Shown here: piece by piece, positions 8,172 to 16,360 of the stretch
Position numbering within the stretch: position 1 is the stretch's first letter
How the letters are laid out: each line of letters begins with the position of its first letter
Assembly: GCA_964628515.1 (NCBI GenBank)
Contig: CAZVNZ010000011.1
Coordinates: 21,020 to 85,019, forward strand
Source: CAZVNZ01 sp964628515
GTDB taxonomy: Bacteria > Bacillota > Clostridia > Christensenellales > Christensenellaceae
Reading direction: 5' to 3'
DNA length: 64,000 nucleotides
Translations under genes and position numbers: made by a program
The notes under the pieces: generated by a model
What the model was told of the DNA's origin: nothing
What the model saw: only the letters and a program-made list of their open reading frames with translations
The model's database searches: none

Positions 8172-10475
8172 ATGGCAATTAATTCTTTAAGTGGTTACAG
8201 ACCGGTAAGAATATCGGGCATAAGCTCGGGTATGGATACCGAAACTTTAGTTACAAATATGATGAAAGCCCAACAGCTTAAACTTGATAAAGTCTACAAA
8301 GACAGGACAAAGTTAGAGTGGAAAAGGGATGCCTATAACGATGCCATAAAACAAACAAAGGACTTCAGATACAAATATATGTCTGTATTAAGTGCAGACA
8401 ATATGTTTTCAACTTCTATATATCAAACAAATAAAATTAACCTTCCGCAAAACAACTTTGTGGATATTGTTGCAAAATCCAATGCGGCTAAACTTAACTA
8501 CGAAATTCAAAGTATTAAGATTGCGCAAAGTGCAAAAATACAAGGCAACAGAGGAGTTAGTAAGTACAGCGGTATAGAGGGTGCAACAGGCACAAATATG
8601 GAAGCCGTTACAACAGGTACAAAAGAATTTAGCGCTGCTGCCGCAGGTCAACAGCTTGTAGATTTAGAATTTGCAGACGGCACAAAAGCGTTTACCTTTG
8701 CAAATGCAGACGACAAACTTTCCTTTAACATAAACGGAAAGGATTTTGTTTTCGAGCAAACGGATACCCTGCAACATGTTATGGATACGGTAAATGCAGA
8801 TACAACTGCTAAAGTTACAATGTCTATGGACGGCAATAAAATTAAGTTTAGAAGTAACGAAGTAGGCTCAGGCGCACAGCTTAGCTTTGCAAACGTGGGC
8901 ACAGCCAATGCACTGTTTGGAGAAAAAGGTGTATTTGGTATAGAAAATTCCATTAAACCCACAAATGCGGTTAATACCTCCATGACTTTCGAAGAATTTG
9001 AAAACGCAACAGGCAAAAGCTTTGGCTTTGGCGGTGGAAGTAACTCCATAGTAATTAATGGGCAGTCCTTTAGTTACGACAAATCGGATACAATAGATTC
9101 CTTTATGCAAAAGGTAAATGCGGCATCGGGTACAACCGGTGTAAAAATGCACTACAACGAGCTTAAAGACCAATTTACATTTAACAGCAACAGCAATGCA
9201 CCCATAACTGTATCCGACGGTACAGGCTCCTTCTTTGGAGCAGCAAGCGGTGTAACAAGCGGAACTTTCTCGGATATTAAACAAATTAAAACCTCCGATT
9301 CCATACTTGTTGCGGCACAAAAAATGGGTGTAGATTTACAAACGGATAACGGTATGCTTAAATTTAGCATAAACGGCAAAGATTTTAGCTTTGATGTTAA
9401 AACCACTTCCATATCCGCTATGACAAACACGCTCAACAACGACACAGACATAAATATTTCCTTTGCTTACAGCAGTATCTCCGATTCTTTTAGCTTTTCT
9501 ACTAAGGCAACAGGCTCGGATGCTAAGTTGGAATTTGCAAACGGCACAGGCTCTAATGCTTTTGGAGCAGGCGGATTATTCGGAATGTCTACAATGAGTG
9601 CATCGGGTACAGATGCAGAAATGTATATTACAGATGGCAGTACAGATGCTATGGGTAATAAAATCTACGAAAAAATAACAAGCAAATCCAATACCATAAA
9701 TATAGATGGTATAGAATATAAACTAAAGGCAGATATGGCAGCCGGCAGCGACGACGACAACATCAAGTTTAATGTTGTACAGGATAACACAGAAGTTGTT
9801 GCCAAGGTAAAAAGTTTTATAGATGAGTACAACAAGATTTTAAGAAGTCTTACAACCTCTATAAACGAAAAGAAGAACTATAAATACCCACCACTTTCCG
9901 AAGAAGAAAGAAAAGCCCTTTCCGAAAAGGATTTAGAGCAATGGGAGAAAAACGCAAAACAAGGCACACTTAGAAACGACACAGATATTTCTAAGCTACT
10001 GACAGATTTGCGCTCTCAACTAAACGTAAAAATCGGAGATACCGGACTTTCCGCATCAGATATCGGTATTAGCATAGGCACTTCCGTATTCTCTATGACA
10101 AACGAAATAGAGTTTAACGAAGAGAAATTTAAAGCAGCTTTGGAAAAAAATCCGGATGCGGTTGCACAAGTAATGGCAGCAAGCGACCCGGATAAGAGTA
10201 TAAAAACAGGAGCGGACGGCTATACACGCACCTCTAAAAACGGCTTAATGTCCTCAATTTCCGAAATTACAAGCAACTTCGAGAGGAATTTAACCAAAAA
10301 TGCACTAACCAGCACAAATAAATCCATTACGGAAACTTCAGATAAAATGGACGATATGGTTAAAAAGATGTATATCTTAGAGGAAAAATACTATATGCAG
10401 TTTGCAAGAATGGAAAAACTGATGGCACAGTATCAAGCACAAGGCAGTTGGTTAGGCGCACAGTTAGGTATGTAA
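8172..10475 (+). CDS. fliD: Flagellar filament cap protein FliD
   Basis: FliD caps the growing filament and folds flagellin at the tip. The N-terminal FliD domain is clear (ISGISSGMDTETLVTNMM) and the C-terminal coiled-coil domain ends with helices around KKMYILEEKYYMQFARMEKLM. At 767 residues it is longer than common FliD proteins. The excess is explained by three related beta-rich repeats of the flagellin-IN type starting near residues 183 (SFNINGKDFVFE), 293 (SIVINGQSFSYD) and 395 (KFSINGKDFSFD). GAGGTG at 8159-8164 precedes the ATG. No signal peptide is present, as expected for type III export. Confidence 0.96.
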   Translation: MAINSLSGYRPVRISGISSGMDTETLVTNMMKAQQLKLDKVYKDRTKLEWKRDAYNDAIKQTKDFRYKYMSVLSADNMFSTSIYQTNKINLPQNNFVDIVAKSNAAKLNYEIQSIKIAQSAKIQGNRGVSKYSGIEGATGTNMEAVTTGTKEFSAAAAGQQLVDLEFADGTKAFTFANADDKLSFNINGKDFVFEQTDTLQHVMDTVNADTTAKVTMSMDGNKIKFRSNEVGSGAQLSFANVGTANALFGEKGVFGIENSIKPTNAVNTSMTFEEFENATGKSFGFGGGSNSIVINGQSFSYDKSDTIDSFMQKVNAASGTTGVKMHYNELKDQFTFNSNSNAPITVSDGTGSFFGAASGVTSGTFSDIKQIKTSDSILVAAQKMGVDLQTDNGMLKFSINGKDFSFDVKTTSISAMTNTLNNDTDINISFAYSSISDSFSFSTKATGSDAKLEFANGTGSNAFGAGGLFGMSTMSASGTDAEMYITDGSTDAMGNKIYEKITSKSNTINIDGIEYKLKADMAAGSDDDNIKFNVVQDNTEVVAKVKSFIDEYNKILRSLTTSINEKKNYKYPPLSEEERKALSEKDLEQWEKNAKQGTLRNDTDISKLLTDLRSQLNVKIGDTGLSASDIGISIGTSVFSMTNEIEFNEEKFKAALEKNPDAVAQVMAASDPDKSIKTGADGYTRTSKNGLMSSISEITSNFERNLTKNALTSTNKSITETSDKMDDMVKKMYILEEKYYMQFARMEKLMAQYQAQGSWLGAQLGM

Positions 10476-10507
10476 AATAGCTACCTGTAAGTGTAAGATA
10501 CTTTAAT

Positions 10508-10557
10508 TAGGCGATTTGCAAGTAATTGATACGCCTACTTATAGGCACAAACTTGCA
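10508..10557 (+). promoter_or_regulatory. Overlapping alternative hairpins between fliD and fliS
   Basis: Three mutually exclusive pairings are visible: TAGGCG (10508-10513) with CGCCTA (10532-10537), GCCTA (10533-10537) with TAGGC (10542-10546), and TGCAAGT (10517-10523) with ACTTGCA (10551-10557). They could be a processing site or an attenuator ahead of fliS. No poly-T run follows, so a simple terminator is unlikely. Confidence 0.3.
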
Positions 10558-10600
10558 TAGTAAGGCTCATAAACTAAATAATTAATAGGAGGTAAGTGTT

Positions 10601-11005
10601 TTGTACGCAACAGCAGATTTATATAATAGATATAAACAAGATTATATAGTAACGGCAAATCCTATGGATTTAATAATAATGCTTTATGACGGGGTTATAA
10701 AGCAATTAAAACTAACAAGGATTTTAATAGATTCCAAATCTATGGAGAAGGCTCATAAATGCTTAACAAAAGCACAGGACATTATTTTAGAGCTACTGAA
10801 GAGTTTAGATATGAACTACAAAATATCCGCAGATTTAATGAAACTTTACGATTTTTATCTAAGCGAATTGGTGCAGATAAACATTACTAAAGATGTAGCA
10901 AGAATAGAGCCTATTTTGGAGATGTTTGAAAGTTTAAAAGAAGCTTGGCAAACAATTAAAAACTCCGGCACAAACAACTACGTTGCAGATGAAGAAGTGC
11001 AATAA
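10601..11005 (+). CDS. fliS: Flagellin export chaperone FliS
   Basis: FliS binds the C-terminus of flagellin in the cytoplasm and prevents early polymerisation. The 134-residue helical protein has the family signatures YNRYKQDYIVTANPMDLIIMLYDG near the N-terminus and LKEAWQTI near the C-terminus. The start is TTG 10601, with a strong AGGAGG at 10588-10593. It follows fliD after a 125-base structured spacer and shares its last base with the next gene's ATG. Confidence 0.95.
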   Translation: MYATADLYNRYKQDYIVTANPMDLIIMLYDGVIKQLKLTRILIDSKSMEKAHKCLTKAQDIILELLKSLDMNYKISADLMKLYDFYLSELVQINITKDVARIEPILEMFESLKEAWQTIKNSGTNNYVADEEVQ

Positions 11006-11415
11006 TGGCTATGGAAAAAAGCAAAAAAATTCTGTTGCTTAACGAGAGGGTTAGCCACTACAAGCAGTATTTAGATGCTACAAAGAGTATAGAGAACTAC
11101 TTAGAAGCAATAGACGAGGACACCGCATTAGATAACATTACAAAAAAAATGGATATACGTAATTCTCTAATGAAGAAAATAGACAAAATTAATAAAGATT
11201 ACTTATCGGCGGGGGAAATAAACCCCGCCGAAAAAGAAGAATACGATAAGCTACTATGGCTTAAAGATGCAACACTTAAGGAAATAGTAGAGTTAGACAA
11301 AATAAACGGGGGGAAGATGGCAGAGATACACAAAATCTTTGCAAAAAATGTAAAGGATACCAAAGATTCCATAAAAGTTTTAAATGCGTATTCTAATAGT
11401 ATATTTACAGACTAA
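11005..11415 (+). CDS. Small helical protein, probable flagellar export chaperone (FliT/FlgN-like)
   Basis: This 136-residue, charged, almost wholly alpha-helical protein follows fliS with a TAATG one-base overlap, where Firmicutes normally carry fliT. It has heptad-like patterns (SVYKQYLDATKSIENYLEAI-type helices, then MDIRNSLMKKIDKINKDYL and a C-terminal helix). I infer a FliT-like chaperone for FliD from position, size and helicity, but sequence identity to FliT is not obvious; an FlgN-like role is also possible. The GGCGGGG...CCCCGCC sequence at about 11207-11229 is an inverted repeat inside the gene. Confidence 0.5.
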   Translation: MAMEKSKKILLLNERVSHYKQYLDATKSIENYLEAIDEDTALDNITKKMDIRNSLMKKIDKINKDYLSAGEINPAEKEEYDKLLWLKDATLKEIVELDKINGGKMAEIHKIFAKNVKDTKDSIKVLNAYSNSIFTD

Positions 11416-11468
11416 AAGCAATTATTTATACTAATTTTATTTTTAATATATACATATCCTTTGGAATG

Positions 11469-11567
11469 TGGTATATTATATAATGAAATTAGTATATTAG
11501 TTTAAAAGGGCAAACTATAAAGGAAGGGTAGCCCTTTTAAAAAAGTTTATAGGCAAACAATTTGCCC
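11469..11567 (+). promoter_or_regulatory. Putative extended -10 promoter and two-hairpin leader of yaaR
   Basis: TGG followed by TATATT (11469-11477) is a possible extended -10 box; no good -35 is present. Downstream, TTAAAAGGGC (11502-11511) pairs with GCCCTTTTAA (11531-11540), and GGCAAA (11552-11557) pairs with TTTGCC (11561-11566). GGGCAAA (11508-11514) can instead pair with TTTGCCC (11561-11567), which would break both hairpins. This looks like a two-state leader; the first hairpin might alternatively terminate the fliS transcript. Confidence 0.35.
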
Positions 11568-11592
11568 ATAAAACTATATAAGAGGGAAAATA

Positions 11593-12045
11593 ATGAAGAT
11601 ACAGAATATCAACCATATGGCAGTTGATACAATGCACAAAAGCGATGTTGACAGTGCAACGCAAGTGGGGGAAAAAGAGCTTGTCTTTAAAAGCCAACTG
11701 ACAAACCAAACAAAAGCTGCGTATACAAAACACATAGAGCAGCTTATTTCGGATATAGAAGCACAAGGTAAGGTGCTTACAAAACGTGCGGATATGGGGG
11801 AAATGCAAAAATACAGAGAGATGATTACCACCCTTATAAACGAAACGGTAAGCAACGGCTATGTGTTTAATAAAGAAAGCAAAATAAGTGTAAGCGGACG
11901 CAGTAAAATATTTGTAACAATTAAAAAAGTAAACGAAAAGTTAGACGAGATGACCAAAAAGCTCTTAGAAGAGGAAAAAGAAAATATAGACTTTTTAAAC
12001 GATGTAGACGATATAAGAGGTTTATTGGTAGATATGTATTTTTAA
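11593..12045 (+). CDS. YaaR-family (DUF327) protein
   Basis: The 150-residue protein matches the YaaR/DUF327 family: a flexible N-terminus (MKIQNIN), then a helical domain with IEAQGKVLTKRADMGEM, YREMITTLINETVSNGY and NDVDDIRGLLVDMYF at the end. The N-terminus resembles FlgM, but the body is longer and typical of YaaR. Function is not firmly known; these genes often sit in flagellar or DNA-metabolism clusters. AGAGGG at 11581-11586 is the ribosome site. It lies between the FliT-like gene and cheW, with a structured leader upstream. Confidence 0.8.
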   Translation: MKIQNINHMAVDTMHKSDVDSATQVGEKELVFKSQLTNQTKAAYTKHIEQLISDIEAQGKVLTKRADMGEMQKYREMITTLINETVSNGYVFNKESKISVSGRSKIFVTIKKVNEKLDEMTKKLLEEEKENIDFLNDVDDIRGLLVDMYF

Positions 12046-12066
12046 TAAAGGAGTTGCGGATTAAGT

Positions 12067-12519
12067 ATGTCTGAAGAAAAAATTACAAACAACACAGAAT
12101 CGGAAATTAACAACAGGTTTTTAGTATTTTCTATTGGAGAAGAAGATTATGCCCTGCAAATTACTTATATAACGGAAATTGTAGAGGTACTACCCATTAC
12201 ATCTGTGCCAAGCATACCTTATTATTTAAACGGAATTATAAACTTAAGGGGTACAATTATCCCGGTTATGGATGCAAGAAGGCGGTTTGGCTACGAATCT
12301 AAAGAGTACGATTCAAGAACCTGCATTATTGTTATTGATAACGAAGGTGTTTTAGTCGGTTTGGTTGTGGATGCTGTGCAAGAAGTTGCTACAATATCTA
12401 ACGAAGAAATTTCTATGCCTCCAAACAGCGAAAAAGAAAACGCATATGTTAAAGGTATAGGCAAGCGCAAAAACGAAGTTCAATTAATCATTGACTGCGA
12501 TAAACTATTAGATGCGTAA
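12067..12519 (+). CDS. cheW: Chemotaxis coupling protein CheW
   Basis: CheW couples chemoreceptors to the CheA kinase at receptor arrays. The 150 residues form the standard two-subdomain beta fold: FSIGEEDYALQITYITEIVEV at the start, NLRGTIIPVMDARRRFG in the middle and VVDAVQEVATISNEEI toward the end. All are typical of CheW. It begins 21 bases after yaaR, with AAAGGAG upstream at a longish spacing. It is followed by cheR 24 bases downstream. A CheA partner must be encoded outside the window. Confidence 0.95.
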   Translation: MSEEKITNNTESEINNRFLVFSIGEEDYALQITYITEIVEVLPITSVPSIPYYLNGIINLRGTIIPVMDARRRFGYESKEYDSRTCIIVIDNEGVLVGLVVDAVQEVATISNEEISMPPNSEKENAYVKGIGKRKNEVQLIIDCDKLLDA

Positions 12520-12543
12520 GAATATTTATTAAGGGGATTTTAT

Positions 12544-13353
12544 ATGCTATTAAAAGACCAGGATTTCATACGCCTAAGAGATTTTATGTATTCTAATTTT
12601 GGTATTAATTTGGCACAAAAGCGGTTGCTTATAGAGGGCAGATTAGCAAAGATTGTAGCTGATAAGGGCTATAAAGATTTTTCGGAATATATAGACAATT
12701 TAATGGCAGACAAAAGCGGGGAAGAAGTTTCCATAATTGTTTCTAAACTAACTACGAACTTTACATATTTTATGCGGGAAGAGCACCATTTTGAGTTTAT
12801 GACAAACGTTGCACTTCCGGAAATAATGCCTAAAATTAGGGATAATAACTTATGTATTTGGAGTGCAGGTTGCTCTTCGGGGGAGGAGCCTTACACAACA
12901 GCAATGGTACTTGCGGATTATTTCGGGTACGAAAAAAGGGGCTTGGATTCTAAAATACTTGCAACGGATATTTCCCAAAAGGTTTTGGGGCAGGCAAAAA
13001 ACGGTATTTACGGCGCAGATAGAATGTCTAAAATACCAAGCGGTTGGTACCAAAAATACTTTACAGATTTAAAAAACGAAACTTACCAGGTTAAACAGGA
13101 AATTAGAAACGAGGTAATTTTCCGCACTTTTAATTTAATGGAGCCTGTGTTTAAATTTAAAAAGAAGTTTCATATTATATTTTGCAGAAATGTTATGATA
13201 TACTTCGATGCTCAAACAAGGGAAAAATTGGCACAAAGGTTTTTTGACACACTTGTGCCGGGTGGATATTTATTTATAGGAATGTCCGAAACTCTGCTTA
13301 ACAGCAATACTAAATTTACTTATGTTAAGCCGGCGATATATCAAAAAAAGTAA
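12544..13353 (+). CDS. cheR: Chemoreceptor glutamate methyltransferase CheR
   Basis: CheR methylates chemoreceptor glutamates with S-adenosylmethionine, opposing CheB. The N-terminal helical domain (1-75) is followed by the SAM-binding domain with WSAGCSSGEEPYTTA at residues 106-120, then FRTFNLMEP and FCRNVMIYFD, all CheR signatures. Length (269 aa) is normal. AAGGGG sits about 8 bases before the ATG. It lies between cheW and a lytic transglycosylase, in one continuous + strand transcript. Confidence 0.96.
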   Translation: MLLKDQDFIRLRDFMYSNFGINLAQKRLLIEGRLAKIVADKGYKDFSEYIDNLMADKSGEEVSIIVSKLTTNFTYFMREEHHFEFMTNVALPEIMPKIRDNNLCIWSAGCSSGEEPYTTAMVLADYFGYEKRGLDSKILATDISQKVLGQAKNGIYGADRMSKIPSGWYQKYFTDLKNETYQVKQEIRNEVIFRTFNLMEPVFKFKKKFHIIFCRNVMIYFDAQTREKLAQRFFDTLVPGGYLFIGMSETLLNSNTKFTYVKPAIYQKK

Positions 13354-13364
13354 GGTGAATTAAT

Positions 13365-14183
13365 TTGAGTATAGAAAGCGCAAGAGCACGTATGGATCAA
13401 GTTGCGGCAATGTATAACAGCACCATAAAAAAGCCAAGCTCTGTGTTTAGCTCAATGTTGCAAGAAAAACTGGCAAATACAACGGACACAATAGATATGC
13501 AAGGTGCAAATACTGTGGGTACGGAGGCTACTAATAACGTAGGCAATGTAAGTAATGCGGGTTTTATAAACGAGTTGCAAAACCTACTAAATTCCAATAC
13601 CCAAAATAACCTGCAATCTGGGGACTATTGCCTAAAATGCGGAATACCTGCAAATTTGGTTAATCAAAATAACGCTTTTAATACGCTAAATACATTTAAT
13701 GGTAATAGCCACGGACTACTAAACGCCACAAACTATCCTCAAGGCAGAGGGGTTAGCGATGCAATACGTAATCAAGCAATGCCCTATATGGATATTATAA
13801 ATAAAGTGTCCGCCGAGCAAGGAATGCCTGCCGATTTAATTATGGGTATTATTAAAGCGGAGTCTAACTTTAACAACTCTTGTGTGTCCTATGCAGGGGC
13901 AAAGGGGCTTATGCAACTAATGCCCGAAACTGCCGCAGAAGTAGGAGTAACAGACGAGTTTGACCCTGCCCAAAACATAGAGGGTAGTGTAAAATACATC
14001 AACAAACTAATAGACAGATACGACGGAGACGTAAAGCTTGCCTTAGCGGCATACAATACGGGCCCCGGTAAAATAGCAAGAAGGGGAGTAGTAAGCAGTA
14101 ATTCCCCAGAATATTTAACAGTACCCCAATCTATAAGAGATTATGCGGACAGAGTGCTTAGGTATGCAGGTTATCAGGAATGA
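13365..14183 (+). CDS. Lytic transglycosylase (SLT domain), probably flagellum-associated
   Basis: The enzyme would cleave peptidoglycan glycan strands. Residues 140-265 form an SLT domain with catalytic E166 in IIKAESNFN, then GAKGLMQLMPETA, and LALAAYNTGPGKI. The first 130 residues are polar, low in complexity and include a CLKC pair (89-92), with no signal peptide, which suggests export by the flagellar apparatus or another non-Sec route. The start is TTG 13365 with AAGGTG 8 bases upstream. Position among chemotaxis genes suggests it clears a path for the flagellar rod. It overlaps the next gene by 4 bases. Confidence 0.88.
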   Translation: MSIESARARMDQVAAMYNSTIKKPSSVFSSMLQEKLANTTDTIDMQGANTVGTEATNNVGNVSNAGFINELQNLLNSNTQNNLQSGDYCLKCGIPANLVNQNNAFNTLNTFNGNSHGLLNATNYPQGRGVSDAIRNQAMPYMDIINKVSAEQGMPADLIMGIIKAESNFNNSCVSYAGAKGLMQLMPETAAEVGVTDEFDPAQNIEGSVKYINKLIDRYDGDVKLALAAYNTGPGKIARRGVVSSNSPEYLTVPQSIRDYADRVLRYAGYQE

Positions 14184-15469
14184 GCGAAGAAAAATACAAC
14201 TTAGATACAGTAGCAACCTTATTTCCGGCAATAACCACCAAAGATAACTCTTCCACATACCGAATTTCAGCCATACTTAAAGAACAAATAGACGAAGCAA
14301 TACTACAAAGGGCATTAGATGACGTTTTTGCCCGATTTCCTATGTTTAATTTAAAACTTGTTAAGGATAATTTTAACGAGTATTTAATAAAAAACCCAAA
14401 TAAGCCCACAGTAAAAAAGGATACAGATTACCCCTGCGGTGTTATAGACTACTCTGCCAATAATGACTTTATGTTTCAAGTGATTTACTATAACAATATT
14501 ATTGCAATAGAGGTTTTCCATGTGCTGTCCGACGGTACGGGTGCGCTGGAGTTTTTTAAAACCCTTCTTTACCAATACCTACTGTTAAAGGGCAAAGAGG
14601 TTTTTTTAGACGAAAACATTATAGACCCAAAAAGCACATCCCCACCCGAGGAAAGCGAGGATAGCTGTAAGAAATACTATCATACAGACAGCAAAACCTC
14701 TGTACCTAAAGTAAAGGATGCTTTTAGAATAAAAGGGCATTTATACAAACCCTACGGCAACAATGTTACATACGGTGTTTTGGATACAGAGGAGCTAAAA
14801 GAGCTGGCAAGCAACTACAATGCTACTATTACTCAATATATTGCAGGGCTTTTAATACAAGCCATTTATAAATCCAATGTAAAGCCAAATATAGATAACG
14901 CCCCTATTGTCCTTGCAATTCCTGTAAATTTGCGTCCTTTTTTTCCATCAAAATCTTTAAAAAATTTTTTTTGTGTGGTAAATATTTATGTAGAATTAAA
15001 AGATTGCACAGATTTACAAAGCATAATCGAGGTGGTAAAAGCGGAGTTTGCAAGATGCTCAAAAAAAGAATATCTAAAGGATATGTTAGACTCCAACCAT
15101 GGTATTACGGATAATATCATCGTAAAAAAAGTGCCAAGACTGTTAAGATACGCAGGTACAAGGTTTGTATACGCCTTTTTAATAGAGAATTTAAAAACGG
15201 TTACCCTCTCAAATGTGGGGGAGATAAAGGTGGCAAAATCTATGGTGCCTCATATAGAAAGGTTTGAGGTTACCATATACCCTACGGCAAAAAGCCCTAT
15301 AAACTGCTGTGTTTGCTCTTATAATAACCGCTTTACCGTAAATTTTGTGCGCTCGGTAAGAGAAAATAAAATACTCAAATACTTTTTTACTTACCTTGCA
15401 AACAACACCAAAAAACCCTTAAATATATACACAAACGATTGGGGAGTAAACACCGATGACACATTGTAA
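14180..15469 (+). CDS. Condensation-type (CoA-dependent) acyltransferase
   Basis: The 429-residue protein has the fold pattern of alcohol acetyltransferases and nonribosomal-peptide condensation domains. The active-site HxxxDG motif is intact as HVLSDGTG, with H114 and D118. A later SNVGEIKV tract occupies the place of the DFGWG-like motif. It probably transfers an acyl group from a CoA or carrier donor to an unknown acceptor. There are no membrane segments. It starts on an ATGA overlap with the transglycosylase and overlaps the next gene by 14 bases. This gene and the following zinc-ribbon membrane protein are a recurrent clostridial pair as I recall it; the substrate is unknown. Confidence 0.75.
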   Translation: MSEEKYNLDTVATLFPAITTKDNSSTYRISAILKEQIDEAILQRALDDVFARFPMFNLKLVKDNFNEYLIKNPNKPTVKKDTDYPCGVIDYSANNDFMFQVIYYNNIIAIEVFHVLSDGTGALEFFKTLLYQYLLLKGKEVFLDENIIDPKSTSPPEESEDSCKKYYHTDSKTSVPKVKDAFRIKGHLYKPYGNNVTYGVLDTEELKELASNYNATITQYIAGLLIQAIYKSNVKPNIDNAPIVLAIPVNLRPFFPSKSLKNFFCVVNIYVELKDCTDLQSIIEVVKAEFARCSKKEYLKDMLDSNHGITDNIIVKKVPRLLRYAGTRFVYAFLIENLKTVTLSNVGEIKVAKSMVPHIERFEVTIYPTAKSPINCCVCSYNNRFTVNFVRSVRENKILKYFFTYLANNTKKPLNIYTNDWGVNTDDTL

Positions 15470-16148
15470 TAATTGTAATGTATATATAGACGATGGGGTG
15501 CAAATTTGCCCACTTTGCAACAATCACCTAAAAGTTGAGGATGCCAATGCCAAAAACAGTTGCTATCCCGATTATTTCCATAAAGAAGAAATAAGCTACA
15601 AACGTCGAAACAAGATTATAGCCTTTTTAATTCTGCTTATTTTTTCCGTATCATTAGGTTTAATAAATTACTTTACCCAAGCCTATTTAAAGGTGCTGTG
15701 GAGCCTTGATATTATAGCGATTTTTGCATATATGTGGGTGCTTATAGAAAATACGATACGCACAAAATTAAGAGGAAGTGTAAAGCTGTTTATACAGGTG
15801 TTCTCTATATTTTTTATGCTTTTGGTATTCGATTTAGTGGCAGGCTTTGAAAACTGGACTTTCAACTCCGCACTACCCATAGTGGTAATATGCGCTTTAG
15901 GGCTGTGCGCTTACATCATCACCAAAAAACGTATGGCCCTAAAAGACTACTACTCGTATAGCGCCGTTGCAATAATAATTGGCGTACTTCCTGTAATAAC
16001 CTATTTATTACAACTTTCCCAAACTTATATTTTAAGCCTGATTGCCCTTGCTTTTTCCGTTGTTTTATTTGTGATGATGGTGATATACAAAGTAAGCGAG
16101 CATCCTAAGGAAAACATTATTAGAATGAGGATGGGAAAGAGGAGATAG
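15456..16148 (+). CDS. Zinc-ribbon membrane protein (DUF6320-like)
   Basis: The 230-residue protein starts with a zinc ribbon, CNNCNVYIDDGVQICPLCNN (two CxxC pairs, residues 4-22), then has about six hydrophobic helices from residue 50 on (for example IIAFLILLIFSVSLGLINYF) and ends with a basic tail. It overlaps the acyltransferase by 14 bases and has GGGGAG upstream, so translation is coupled. The likely role is a membrane partner of that acyltransferase, but no biochemical function is known to me. It is the last gene of the long + strand cluster; no clear terminator follows. Confidence 0.7.
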   Translation: MTHCNNCNVYIDDGVQICPLCNNHLKVEDANAKNSCYPDYFHKEEISYKRRNKIIAFLILLIFSVSLGLINYFTQAYLKVLWSLDIIAIFAYMWVLIENTIRTKLRGSVKLFIQVFSIFFMLLVFDLVAGFENWTFNSALPIVVICALGLCAYIITKKRMALKDYYSYSAVAIIIGVLPVITYLLQLSQTYILSLIALAFSVVLFVMMVIYKVSEHPKENIIRMRMGKRR

Positions 16149-16281
16149 TTTCTTATTTTTGTATAACTTAATTTTTTGCAAGGTATGGGTGGCTGTGTAG
16201 TGGGCTGCTTTTTTTATTCGGTAAATAAATATATAGTTATGTAAAAAACCTTTATAACCGCCTTTTACGGCATTTTGTTAT

Positions 16282-16310
16282 TTGACAAACATATTAGCCG
16301 ATAATATAAT
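16282..16310 (+). promoter_or_regulatory. Consensus sigma-A promoter for the C11 peptidase gene
   Basis: TTGACA (16282-16287) and TATAAT (16305-16310) are separated by exactly 17 bases, a perfect vegetative promoter. The spacer ends in GCCGATAA (16297-16304), identical to a sigma-28 -10 box, but no TAAA lies at the right distance upstream. The rest of the 212-base spacer (16149-16360) holds no gene that I can support. Confidence 0.8.
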
Positions 16311-16360
16311 TTTACTAAATCAAGTATTAAAATCAAGTACAATAATATTGGAGGCCTGAT

